A DNA stretch of 64,000 bases, taken from positions 1 to 64,000 of the forward strand of contig JASMLK010000058.1 in NCBI GenBank assembly GCA_030748735.1. Direction: 5' to 3'. A program made the translations under genes and the position numbers. This DNA comes from Myxococcota bacterium. GTDB taxonomy: Bacteria; Myxococcota_A; UBA9160; UBA4427. Shown here one piece after another: positions 1-9,118 of this stretch. The notes below the pieces were generated by a model, which had not been told where the DNA came from, ran no database searches, and saw nothing but the letters and a program-made list of their open reading frames with translations. Every line of letters begins with the position of its first letter. Positions within the stretch are counted from its first letter, which is position 1.

Positions 1-805
1 TGCGCGCGAAGAGGTGCAGGCTCGTGACCGCGTCTGCGAACTGCTTCGCTTCGTCGAGGCTGATATCCATGTTCTCCATGGCGGAGACGATCTGCGGGTC
101 GTCGAAGTCGATCGAACCGAGGAAACTCGACTCGCGGTCGATGCGTACTTCTGCGAAGCCGGCCGCCTCGATCGTGCGCAGATAGTCCGCGCGCAGGTTC
201 GCTCCGCTCACGCAGCCCACGTAGGCGTCGATGCTCTCGATCACCTTGTCGGGAAGCGGGCGTTCGAGCACGATGTCGCTCACCATCACGCGGCCACCGG
301 GTTTGAGCACGCGGAAGGCTTCGGCGTAGACCTTGTCCTTTTCCGGTGACAGGTTGATCACACAGTTCGACAGGATGACGTCGACGCTCGCGTCCTCGAT
401 TGGAAGCGCTTCGATCTGCCCCTTGCGGAATTCGACGCGATCTTCGAGCCCGACCTGCTTTGCGTTGGCACGGGCCTTTTCGAGCATGGCGTCCGTCATG
501 TCGACGCCGATCACATGGCCTTCGGGCCCAACCTGGCGTGCGGCGAGAAAGGAATCCATGCCGGCGCCCGAGCCGAGATCGACGACGGTTTCGCCCGGGC
601 GTAGCGCGTCGATCGCCGTCGGGTTGCCGCACCCGACACCGAGGTTGGCGCCTTCGGGTACCTGCTCGAGCTGTTCGTCGCTGTAACCGATGCGCCGCGC
701 CGCGTCGTCTGCGCGCGCTGTGTCGGGGGTGTTGGTGACGATCTGCGTGTAGCCCTCGCGCACCTGGTCGCGAAGGATGTCGGGGTCGTGGGATCGCTGG
801 GTCAT
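1..805 (-). CDS. arsM: Arsenite methyltransferase-like SAM methyltransferase (3' end outside window)
   Basis: Minus-strand translation from ATG at 805: MTQRSHDPDILRDQVREGYTQIV...EGANLGVGCGNPTAIDALRPGETVVDLGSGAGMDSFLAARQVGPEGHVIGVDMT; GCGNP plus VVDLGSGAGMD is typical of ArsM. Absent from the ORF track because no stop codon lies in the window. Confidence 0.82.
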   Translation of the reverse strand, partial: MTQRSHDPDILRDQVREGYTQIVTNTPDTARADDAARRIGYSDEQLEQVPEGANLGVGCGNPTAIDALRPGETVVDLGSGAGMDSFLAARQVGPEGHVIGVDMTDAMLEKARANAKQVGLEDRVEFRKGQIEALPIEDASVDVILSNCVINLSPEKDKVYAEAFRVLKPGGRVMVSDIVLERPLPDKVIESIDAYVGCVSGANLRADYLRTIEAAGFAEVRIDRESSFLGSIDFDDPQIVSAMENMDISLDEAKQFADAVTSLHLFAR

Positions 806-820
806 CTCTGCCTCCTTTTG

Positions 821-844
821 ATATTTCCACAGTTATAGAAATAT
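821..844. promoter_or_regulatory. Inverted repeat ATATTTC-N10-GAAATAT upstream of arsM-like gene (possible ArsR/SmtB-type operator)
   Basis: ATATTTCCACAGTTATAGAAATAT, perfect 7-bp arms, just upstream of the start codon at 805; AT-rich island in GC-rich DNA. Confidence 0.5.
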
Positions 845-1099
845 CGAGATGAGTCAACCCCGAAATCGAAAATCGGGCCGAAACCAGGGGGAGAGCGGTT
901 GCGAGGCCCTCCGTCAGTCGATGTCGAAGTAGGGATCGGACCTGCACTGCGGGTGTTTTGGTGGAGCGGGATCTTTCGAACCCAGCTGTACGGTGAGTGC
1001 TGGTTCGAGCGGCCGGGCTGATCGATGGCGTGAGTCCCGCATCCTACGGGTTCGGGAACTCGACCCGGTGGCGTTCTCGACGCCGATGGCGAGGTGTGG

Positions 1100-2278
1100 C
1101 TAACCGTCCGCCAGCCCCAGCCGATTGGCGATGTTGTTCTTCTGCATGTTCGAAGAACCGCCCACGATCGGCATGCCGAGGATGTCGCGCACGTGTCGCT
1201 CCATGTCGTAACCCTCGGAAAGACCGTAGGCGCCCATCACCCGCTGGCAGGCCAGTACCACCTCGACAGCGGTGTCGGCGACGAAGAGCTTCGCCATCGA
1301 CGTTTCGACGCTGCAGGGGCGGCCTTCTTGTGCGAGCCAGGCGCCGTGATAGAGCATGTGGCGACAGGCTTCGAGTTTCGTGCGCGCTTCGACCAGGGCG
1401 TGTCGCACGGCTTGATGGCCGCTGATCGGTTTTCCGAACTGTTGGCGTTCTTGCGCGTACTGCCAGGCCTCTTCGACCGCGGCTTGTGCAATGCCGAACG
1501 TGACGGCCGTGATCTCGATCTTTTCGACATCGAGGGCCGGCCCGGCGAGCATGTTCCAGCCCCGGTTCCATCCCGCTTCACCCCCGACCACGCGATCGAT
1601 CGGCACGTGCACGTCGTCGAACATCACGTCACTCGAAAGCGTGTAGCGGAGGTTCATGTGGTCGATCGGTGCGATCGTGATGCCCGGCAGGTCCGTCGGA
1701 ACGAGGACCAGCGTGAGGTTGCGATAGCGGTTGGACGAATCGTCGCTGCGGACCAGGCAGTAGATGAAGTCCGCGAACTCGGCTCCGGTGCACCATCGCT
1801 TCGAGCCGTTGAGGATGACGGCGCTGCCGTCGTCGCTGCGCTGTGCCGTGGTTCGGACACTCGCGAGATCGCCGCCGACATCGGGTTCGGAGAGTCCGTA
1901 GGCGAAGAGCAGGTCGCCATTGGCGAGCTTGGGCAATAGCTCGGCTTTCTGCTCCGGCGAGCCGTTCTCCGAGACGTTCATGCCCCCGTAGAAGGCACAG
2001 TGGATGAAGGGCCCCGCCGCGAAGCTCCCGCCGCGGCAGAGCTCTTCGATCACGGCGACGGCGGCCACCAGGTCGCGCCCCTGACCGCCGAATTCCTCGT
2101 CGATCGTGAGGCCACAGACACCGAGATCCGCGAGTTTGCGAAACAGCTCACGGGGGAAGCGGTGCTCGCGGTCCCATTCGCGCACCTGTTCCGGCTTCAT
2201 CTCCTCGTCTACGAAGCGGCGCATCGTTTCGCGCAGCAGGCCGATGTGTTCGGGTTCGTCGGCAAAGTGCGAAGGCAT
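1100..2278 (-). CDS. Acyl-CoA dehydrogenase family protein
   Basis: MPSHFADEPEHIGLLRETMRRFVDEEM...YGLSEPDVGGDLASVRTTA...RWCTGAEFADF...QFGKPISGHQAVRHALVE; ACAD fold motifs. Start set at the ATG at 2278 rather than the upstream-extended ORF. Confidence 0.88.
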   Translation of the reverse strand: MPSHFADEPEHIGLLRETMRRFVDEEMKPEQVREWDREHRFPRELFRKLADLGVCGLTIDEEFGGQGRDLVAAVAVIEELCRGGSFAAGPFIHCAFYGGMNVSENGSPEQKAELLPKLANGDLLFAYGLSEPDVGGDLASVRTTAQRSDDGSAVILNGSKRWCTGAEFADFIYCLVRSDDSSNRYRNLTLVLVPTDLPGITIAPIDHMNLRYTLSSDVMFDDVHVPIDRVVGGEAGWNRGWNMLAGPALDVEKIEITAVTFGIAQAAVEEAWQYAQERQQFGKPISGHQAVRHALVEARTKLEACRHMLYHGAWLAQEGRPCSVETSMAKLFVADTAVEVVLACQRVMGAYGLSEGYDMERHVRDILGMPIVGGSSNMQKNNIANRLGLADG

Positions 2279-2280
2279 GG

Positions 2281-2928
2281 CTAGTAGGGTGCTCCCCAGG
2301 TGTCGGTGAAGACGAGTTTTTCGACGGGCCGCCGCGAGATCGGGCCGTGCCCGCCGAGCACCGGATAACCGATCGGAATCGCGGCAGCCGTGTACCAGGG
2401 CGCGGGAATCTCCAGCAGTTCGCAGACCACCGGCTCGACTTCGCACAGCAGTGTGGTCAAGACGCAACCCAGCCCCTCGTTGCGACATGCGAGGAGCAGG
2501 TTCTCGACCGCGGGGTAGACGGATGCACCGCCTACCACCGACACGCGATCCAGTGCCGCGTCGGTAATCGCCATGATCTCGGGGTTGAAGCAGGGAATCA
2601 CCACCGCCGGGGTGTCGACGAAGTGTTCCGCGAGGTAGTCCCCGGCGTCGAGCATGCGCTCGTTCTTCTTTCGCACTTCGTCGGGCGCGGTCTCGAGCAT
2701 CTTGCGGTGGCCGGCGGAGTAGGCCGCCCAGCGTTTGGCGTAGAGGGCGCCAAGCCGCGCCTTCTTGTCGCGGTCGCGCACGACCAGCATGCGCCAGGGT
2801 TGGACGTTGCCGCCGGTGGGTGCCCAGGTCGCGGCTTCGAGCACGCGGCGCATCACGTCGTCGGGGATCGGGTCGGGCCGCAGGCGTCGAACGGCCCGCA
2901 ACGTCTTCATCGCATCGTAGAGTTCCAT
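2281..2928 (-). CDS. Nitroreductase family protein
   Basis: MELYDAMKTLRAVRRLRPDPIPDDVMRRVLEAATWAPTGGNVQPWRMLVVRD; FMN nitroreductase N-terminus. Confidence 0.88.
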   Translation of the reverse strand: MELYDAMKTLRAVRRLRPDPIPDDVMRRVLEAATWAPTGGNVQPWRMLVVRDRDKKARLGALYAKRWAAYSAGHRKMLETAPDEVRKKNERMLDAGDYLAEHFVDTPAVVIPCFNPEIMAITDAALDRVSVVGGASVYPAVENLLLACRNEGLGCVLTTLLCEVEPVVCELLEIPAPWYTAAAIPIGYPVLGGHGPISRRPVEKLVFTDTWGAPY

Positions 2929-2968
2929 CGTGGCTCCCGAGGTGGGTGGTGGTGGGGGCGAGCGCTTT

Positions 2969-3778
2969 CTAGCGGCCCTTGAATTGGGGTGGTCGCTTCT
3001 CGCGGATTGCGGCCAGCGCTTCGTCGTGGTCTTCGCTTTGGAGCGTGACGATTTCGAGCGCGGTCGAGGTGTCGAAGGCGACGTTCAAGGCGTCCTTCAC
3101 GAGTTTGTTGACCGACAGCTTCGTGTAGCGAAGTGCGAGGGGCGCGCCGGCGGCGAGCCGCTGGGCAAACGCCAACGCTTCTTCCTGCAGGCGGTCGGCC
3201 GGCAGCACCTCGTTGACCAGGCCCATGCTCTGCGCGTCGTCGGCGCGAAGGGGGTCGCCCGTCAGCAGGTATCGCTTCGCACGCGCGGGCCCGAGTACGA
3301 GGGGCCAGATCACGGCCCCGCCGTCACCGGCAACGATGCCGACGCTGACGTGTGGGTCGGCGATCGTCGCGGTTTCGGCCATGTAGATCGTGTCGCAGAG
3401 CAGGGAGATGGATGCGCCGAGCCCGATCGCGTGTCCGTTGACCGCGGCAACGATCGGGACTTCGACGTCGAGTAGATCCCAGATCAGTTGCTTCGCGTCG
3501 CGCCGCAGGTGATCGAGCTTGGCCGTGTCGTCGAGGGAGGGGAACCAGTCGAAGTCGCCGCCAGCACTGAAGGCCGGGCCGCTTCCCGTGATCACGATGG
3601 CCCGTGCTTCTTCTTCGCACTTGAGTTCGCGGAAGAGCTGAGCGAGTTCGGCGTGGAGGACGGCGTCGACGGCGTTCAACTTGCTCTTCGGGTGATCGAT
3701 CGTGATGCGAAGCACGTCGCCCAGGCGCTCGAAGCGAAGGGTTTCGTAACGGTCTGGGTCGAGATGAGCGGTGGACAT
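2969..3778 (-). CDS. Enoyl-CoA hydratase/isomerase family protein
   Basis: Crotonase motifs: AIVITGSGPAFSAGGDFDWF, PIVAAVNGHAIGLGASISLLCDTIYMAETATIADPHVSVGIVAGDGG. Confidence 0.88.
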   Translation of the reverse strand: MSTAHLDPDRYETLRFERLGDVLRITIDHPKSKLNAVDAVLHAELAQLFRELKCEEEARAIVITGSGPAFSAGGDFDWFPSLDDTAKLDHLRRDAKQLIWDLLDVEVPIVAAVNGHAIGLGASISLLCDTIYMAETATIADPHVSVGIVAGDGGAVIWPLVLGPARAKRYLLTGDPLRADDAQSMGLVNEVLPADRLQEEALAFAQRLAAGAPLALRYTKLSVNKLVKDALNVAFDTSTALEIVTLQSEDHDEALAAIREKRPPQFKGR

Positions 3779-3887
3779 CTGGGGAGTCTCCTGAGCTGGC
3801 AGATCGAGAGGAGTGTTTTCTAGAGTAATCGTCCAGTTCTGTAAATCACTCTTCTAGCATGCCGCTAGGTCGGGAAACGGTTTTGTC

Positions 3888-4496
3888 ATGGGCATCGATG
3901 TTCCCGCTGGCGGAAAAGCGCGACGTACCTACGAAAACCTGCTCGAAGCCATTCGCAGCGAGATCGCGGCCACCGGTTCATTCACCGCCGAGCGCGCAGC
4001 CGCGCGCGGGGGCAGCTCGCTCGCGACCTTCTACACGTACTTCCCTTCGAAAGAAGATGCGCTGACGGCTGCGTTCGCGCGCGCGCTGGATCGTCTCGCA
4101 GCGTGGGTGGAGGAGGAACTTCGCATCGAGCGGTTGCTCGAGTTGGGGCTTGCGAAGTTCTGCGCCGACTTCGTTCGCGGCTGCCTGGGCTTCTTCGCCG
4201 AGGAATCGCCGGTTTTTCGGCTCGCTCTGTCGGGCTTGTCCGAGAGTCGCGACTTGCGCGTGTTGTATCGCGATAGCGAAGACCGGGTCTTTCAGCTCTA
4301 TCACCGCTTCATCGAGCTGGGGCAGGCCGCGGGGAAACTGCGCGAGGGCGACCCGCACACGATGGCGCGCGCCATGCTCGTCGTGACCCAGGGGTTCAAC
4401 AACCCGACGCTCCTGGCGCTCGATCCCGCGGATCCGCTGCACCCGGAACTTCGGGATGTTCTGGTCCGGCTGCTGGCGCCGGTGTCGGCCGCGTAG
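3888..4496 (+). CDS. TetR/AcrR family transcriptional regulator
   Basis: N-terminal HTH: ARRTYENLLEAIRSEIAATGSFTAERAAARGGSSLATFYTYFPSKEDALTAAFARAL; divergent from the crotonase gene. Confidence 0.87.
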   Translation: MGIDVPAGGKARRTYENLLEAIRSEIAATGSFTAERAAARGGSSLATFYTYFPSKEDALTAAFARALDRLAAWVEEELRIERLLELGLAKFCADFVRGCLGFFAEESPVFRLALSGLSESRDLRVLYRDSEDRVFQLYHRFIELGQAAGKLREGDPHTMARAMLVVTQGFNNPTLLALDPADPLHPELRDVLVRLLAPVSAA

Positions 4497-4589
4497 GCCC
4501 GCAGGTCTGGGTCGGATCATGGAATTGGAGTTGCGGGCTGGAAGTCTCTAGAAAAATTGGAGTATATATCCAGTTTTCGAGAATCGTCC

Positions 4590-5759
4590 ATGCAGGAGAC
4601 CCCGATGACGACACCTGCGCTCCAGTTCGCGCGCGAGATGGCAGCCAAGCTCGAACCCCGCGGCCCCGAAATCGAGGCGGCCCGGCGGGTGCCCGACGAC
4701 ATCATCGCGGAGCTTCGCCAGCAGGGGATTTTTCGTCTTTGTATTACCAAGTCGCTCGGCGGCACGGAGGCGCCGGCACTCGAAACACTTCGCGTGATCG
4801 AAGAGATTTCACGCGGTGATGGGTCGACGGGATGGGTCGTCATGGTGGGTTGCACCACGGCGCTGTTCTCCGGGTACTTCGAGGAGTCCGTTGCGCGCGA
4901 GATCTACGGGACCGACCCCGAAGTCATCACCGTCGGCGCGACCGCACCGACGGGGCGAGCCCGGCGCGTCGAGGGGGGCGTCGAAGTCACGGGGCGTTGG
5001 CAGTGGGGCAGTGGCTCGCATCACGCCAACTGGTTGATCGGCGGCTCACTACTGGTCGATGACGACGGCGAACTCGTGCTGGATGAGGACGGCACCCCGC
5101 ATCATCTGCTGCCGCTCTTCTCGGCCGATCAGGTCGAACTCCTCGACACCTGGTACGTGCATGGCATGAGCGGGTCGGGCAGCACCGACTTCCAGGTCGA
5201 GAAGGCCTTCGTGCCGGACGAACGTTGCCTTCGCTTTGGCGTCGATGGTCCCCGGTTGAAGGGTCTCTATCAATTCCCGCTGCTCGGCTTCCTTGGCCTC
5301 GGTGTGTGTTCGATCTCGCTTGGGGTTGCGCGCCGTGCGATCGATGAACTCGTTGCGTTGGCGGGCACCAAGGTTCCAACCGCCAGCCAGCGCAACCTGG
5401 CCAGCCGCGCCTATGTCCAGTCTGCCGTGGCCGAAGCGGAGGCGGCGCTGCGTTCTTCGCGCGCGCTGCTTGCCGAGGCGGTGGAGAGTGCTTCCGAAGC
5501 TGCACGCAGCGACGCGCTGACGCTCGACCATCGGCTCGCTCTCAGGCTTGCCACGACGAATGCTTCGCGGCAGTCCGCAAAGGTGGTGGACCTGATGTAC
5601 AACGCGGCCGGGGGCACGTCGGTCTACGACCGAAGTCCGCTCTCGCGGATCTTCCGGGACATGCACGTCGCCACGCAGCACATCATGGTCGGGCCGCCGA
5701 CCTACGAGCTCTGCGGCCGTGTCCTGCTCGGGATGGACACAGACACCAGCTCGCTTTAG
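4590..5759 (+). CDS. Acyl-CoA dehydrogenase-fold protein (HsaA-like flavin-dependent hydroxylase/dehydrogenase)
   Basis: ALQFAREMAAKLEPRGPEIEAARRVPDDIIAELRQQGIFRLCITKSLGGTEAP...GDGSTGWVVMVGCTTALFSGYF...GRWQWGSGSHHANWLIGGS; resembles ACAD-type group D monooxygenases. Confidence 0.82.
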   Translation: MQETPMTTPALQFAREMAAKLEPRGPEIEAARRVPDDIIAELRQQGIFRLCITKSLGGTEAPALETLRVIEEISRGDGSTGWVVMVGCTTALFSGYFEESVAREIYGTDPEVITVGATAPTGRARRVEGGVEVTGRWQWGSGSHHANWLIGGSLLVDDDGELVLDEDGTPHHLLPLFSADQVELLDTWYVHGMSGSGSTDFQVEKAFVPDERCLRFGVDGPRLKGLYQFPLLGFLGLGVCSISLGVARRAIDELVALAGTKVPTASQRNLASRAYVQSAVAEAEAALRSSRALLAEAVESASEAARSDALTLDHRLALRLATTNASRQSAKVVDLMYNAAGGTSVYDRSPLSRIFRDMHVATQHIMVGPPTYELCGRVLLGMDTDTSSL

Positions 5760-5851
5760 GCGAGACCGCTGGCCTCGCCGCGCGCACCCGCTCCAGCTCC
5801 TCGCTAGTATCGACCTCATCGGCAATCCGCTTTCCTTTCGAGGTCTTCGCC

Positions 5852-8203
5852 GTGAGTTCCGAACCCGCCACTGTGATCCCCTGGAAGCCTTCGGCACGCA
5901 TCCAGCGGCTCTACGAAGACCATTCGCGCGCCACGCCTTCGATCGGAGCCGAGCGCGCGCTGCACTACACCGAGTTCTACAAGCGTTTGGCGTCGCCGGA
6001 TGCGTCGCCGCTGTTGCTGAACGCGCAGAGCCTGGCCCATCACCTCGATCATCGTTCGATTCGCATCCATGACGACGAGTTGATCGTGGGGTCCCACACC
6101 GAGCACCGGGTGGGCGCGATCTGTCACGTCGAAAAGGCTGGCTCGGCGATGCTCGAAGACGTGTTCCATTTCGAGACGCGCGAGGTCAATCCCCTCGCGG
6201 TGGCCAAGGGCGTGAAATGGAAACTTTTGCGAGAGGTCGCTCCTTATTGGCTGGGTCGCAGCCTGCCGATGCGGGCGTTTTCGCTGCGAAAGAAGGTCGA
6301 GTACGCAGCCGAGCAGCTGACCGCGGCGCACTTCGTCATCAATGAAGTCGCCGGCGTCGCGCACTTCCTGCCCGACTACGGTGGGCTCGTTGAGCTCGGT
6401 ACGAACGGACTGCGCGAAAAGGTCGAAGCCCGACTCGCCGCCGGCGAACTACCGGAAGACGGACGCGACTTCCTCGCCGCGTGCCTGTTGTGTATCGATG
6501 CGGTCGAGCGTTTTTCCGACCGCTACCGCGACGAAGCACGGCGCATCGGGCGAGACGACATCGCTGAGGTGCTCGAATGGGTGCCCCGCAACCCTCCGCG
6601 CAGCCTGCGCGAAGCCCTGCAGTTGATCTGGTTCTTCCAGTTGATCATCCAGATCGAATCGATCGACCAGGGCATCAGCCTCGGCCGGATGGATCAGTAC
6701 CTCTACCCGATCTACCTCGAGCAGAAGCGCCGGGGTGAGGTCGACGACGACGAAGCGCGCGAGTTGTTCGCCGCCTTCTGCATCAAGCTTTCGGAAGTGA
6801 TTCCGATGTTCTCGGCGCGAGCGACAGAGTACTTCGCGGGGCTCCCGAGCGGTCAGGCGCTCACGATCGGAGGCATCGACGAAGCGGGGCGATGCGCGAG
6901 CAACGAACTCACTGGACTTCTGCTCGACGTGATGGAGGGCTTCAAGACGCGCCAGCCCAACTGGCATGCCCGGATCAGCAAGGCGTCGGTCCCCGACTAC
7001 CTGCGGCGCGTCGTGTCGGTGGTGGCCGGCGGCGGCGGTAGCCCGGCGCTCTACAACGACGACGTGATCATGCCCGCGATGGTCGAACGGCACGTCGCGA
7101 AGGAAAAGGTCTGGAACTACGCGACCGTGGGCTGTGTCGAGCCCGCGCTGTCTCGAGAGAGCTTCACCTCCTCCGATGCCGCGATCTTCAACCTCGCGAT
7201 CGCCCTGGAATGGCTATTCGCTGGTGAAAAGCGGATGGCCCAGGGCAAGACGTGTCGGCGCCCCTGGCTTTCGGACCTCACGTCGATGGACCAATTGATC
7301 GACCGTCTCGAAGCGCAGACCCGGGGGCGTCTGCTTCATATGAAGGGCTCGCTGGATGCGATCGAGCAGTCGGGGGCGAAGTACTTTCCGACGCCGCTTT
7401 CTTCTCTGACGATCGGAGGCTGCATCGAGAACGCCACCGATTCCACCCGGGGCGGTGCCTGGTACAACGCGTCGGGGATCCAGGCGGTTGGCATTGCGGA
7501 TCTCGCAAATTCGCTAGCCGTCGTCGACGAACTGGTCTTCGAGCGAGAACTCTGTTCCCTCGAAGAGATCGCCAACGCCTGTGCGGCGAACTTCGAAGGA
7601 GAAGACCTCCTGCTCGCCCGCGCGCGAAAGATCGCGGCCTTCGGCAACGACGATGCCCGGGTCGACGCGTTGGCGAACCGCGTGGCTCTGCTCTTCGATC
7701 GCTGCGTGTCGAGCCTGACCAATACGCGCGGTGGCGAGTACATGCCGGGCTTCTATTCGATGACCTGCCATCAGGGTTTCGGACGCAAGATGGCCGCGAT
7801 GCCCTCGGGCCGCCTTGCCGGCGCACCGCTGGCGGATGGGCTGGCGCCGGTGGACGGTTCGGATCTTCTCGGACCGACCGCGTCCCTGAATTCGGTCGCA
7901 CGTCTCGATCACACGCGCTTCGCGAACGGCATCAACCTCAACATCAAGTTCGATGCCGCCACCGTCGAGGGGGCCGAGGGTAGGGCGGCCCTCGAAGCGC
8001 TGGTTCGCGGCTACTTCGCGCAGGGTGGCATGCAGGTGCAGATCAACGTGCTCGACCCCGACGTCCTCGAAGAAGCGATGCGCGACCCCGACAGCCACCG
8101 CAATCTTCTGGTGCGGATCTCGGGCTACTGCGCGTACTTCGTCGACTTGACCCCGGCCATGCAGCGCGAACTGATCGACCGTACCCGCCAGCGAGCAAGA
8201 TGA
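5852..8203 (+). CDS. Glycyl radical enzyme (pyruvate formate-lyase superfamily; substrate unknown)
   Basis: 783 aa; thiyl-radical motif NYATVGCVEPALSRESF; C-terminal glycyl radical motif NLLVRISGYCAYFVDLTPAMQRELIDRT; overlaps the activase by 4 bp (ATGA). Confidence 0.93.
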   Translation: MSSEPATVIPWKPSARIQRLYEDHSRATPSIGAERALHYTEFYKRLASPDASPLLLNAQSLAHHLDHRSIRIHDDELIVGSHTEHRVGAICHVEKAGSAMLEDVFHFETREVNPLAVAKGVKWKLLREVAPYWLGRSLPMRAFSLRKKVEYAAEQLTAAHFVINEVAGVAHFLPDYGGLVELGTNGLREKVEARLAAGELPEDGRDFLAACLLCIDAVERFSDRYRDEARRIGRDDIAEVLEWVPRNPPRSLREALQLIWFFQLIIQIESIDQGISLGRMDQYLYPIYLEQKRRGEVDDDEARELFAAFCIKLSEVIPMFSARATEYFAGLPSGQALTIGGIDEAGRCASNELTGLLLDVMEGFKTRQPNWHARISKASVPDYLRRVVSVVAGGGGSPALYNDDVIMPAMVERHVAKEKVWNYATVGCVEPALSRESFTSSDAAIFNLAIALEWLFAGEKRMAQGKTCRRPWLSDLTSMDQLIDRLEAQTRGRLLHMKGSLDAIEQSGAKYFPTPLSSLTIGGCIENATDSTRGGAWYNASGIQAVGIADLANSLAVVDELVFERELCSLEEIANACAANFEGEDLLLARARKIAAFGNDDARVDALANRVALLFDRCVSSLTNTRGGEYMPGFYSMTCHQGFGRKMAAMPSGRLAGAPLADGLAPVDGSDLLGPTASLNSVARLDHTRFANGINLNIKFDAATVEGAEGRAALEALVRGYFAQGGMQVQINVLDPDVLEEAMRDPDSHRNLLVRISGYCAYFVDLTPAMQRELIDRTRQRAR

Positions 8204-9096
8204 CGGTTAGCGCGCCGGTCTTCGATATCCAGCGCTTCACCCTGCACGATGGGCCGGGGATCCGCACCCTGGTCTTCTTGAAGGGCTGCGCGCTGCATTG
8301 CCCCTGGTGCCAGAACCCCGAATCCCAGGACCACCGCCCCGTCATCGCCTTCTACCGCGAGCGTTGTGTCGAACGCTTCGATTGCCGAGGGGTTTGTCCG
8401 GAAGATGCGATTCGCAGTGAGGGCTTTCGGGTCGATCAGGGCAAGTGCACGGTCTGCGGGCTGTGCGTCGAAGCCTGCGCTTCTGGCGCGCTGCGTCTGG
8501 TCGGCGAGGCACATACACCCGAAGAGCTGATGGAAAAGGTGCGTGCCGACCTTCCGTACTATGAGAGTTCGGGCGGCGGGGTCACCTTTACGGGCGGGGA
8601 GCCGACGCTGCATCCGCATTTCCTCGGACGGGTCATCGAGATGTGCGCGGCCGAGTCGATCCACACGAACCTCGAAACCGCGGGTGTCTTTTCACTGGAG
8701 AAGTGGGCCGAGATCCTCGAGAAGCTCGACCTCATCTACTTCGATCTCAAGATCATGGACGCCGAGCAGCACGAGCGAGAACTCGGGGCGAGCTTCGACA
8801 CCATCCAGAAGAACGCCACGGCTCTCGTGGAGTTGGGGCTCCCGGTCGAATTCCGGATGCCCGTGATCCCCGACTACACCGACACGCAGGACAACATCGA
8901 ACGGGTGGCCGCATTCCTCCGCAAACTCGGGCAGACGGGGATCCACCTGCTCGCCTATCACAACATGGGCGAGGCGAAGATCGACATCATTTCGGGCGCG
9001 CAACCGCGACTTGGTAGGGCGCGACTCAGTGACGAACGCCTCGCCGAAGTGCGCGACGAGTTTCGACGGCGCGGGATCGAGATCTTGAACCCGTAG
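8200..9096 (+). CDS. Glycyl-radical-enzyme activating enzyme (radical SAM)
   Basis: FDIQRFTLHDGPGIRTLVFLKGCALHCPWCQNPESQ (CX3CX2C) followed by a ferredoxin-like insert ERCVERFDCRGVCPEDAI...CTVCGLCVEACASGALR and YYESSGGGVTFTGGEPTLHP. Confidence 0.95.
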   Translation: MTVSAPVFDIQRFTLHDGPGIRTLVFLKGCALHCPWCQNPESQDHRPVIAFYRERCVERFDCRGVCPEDAIRSEGFRVDQGKCTVCGLCVEACASGALRLVGEAHTPEELMEKVRADLPYYESSGGGVTFTGGEPTLHPHFLGRVIEMCAAESIHTNLETAGVFSLEKWAEILEKLDLIYFDLKIMDAEQHERELGASFDTIQKNATALVELGLPVEFRMPVIPDYTDTQDNIERVAAFLRKLGQTGIHLLAYHNMGEAKIDIISGAQPRLGRARLSDERLAEVRDEFRRRGIEILNP

Positions 9097-9118
9097 TCGC
9101 GGGCGATTCCCGCGCTAC
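9093..9118. terminator. Bidirectional hairpin terminator between convergent genes
   Basis: GTAGTCGCGGG-CGATT-CCCGCGCTAC; the stem contains the TAG stop codons of both flanking genes. Confidence 0.6.

Noticed and set aside
5852-8203. Assignment as pyruvate formate-lyase or choline TMA-lyase
   Set aside because: GCVEP motif argues against classical PFL and there is no microcompartment or choline gene context; left as unassigned GRE.
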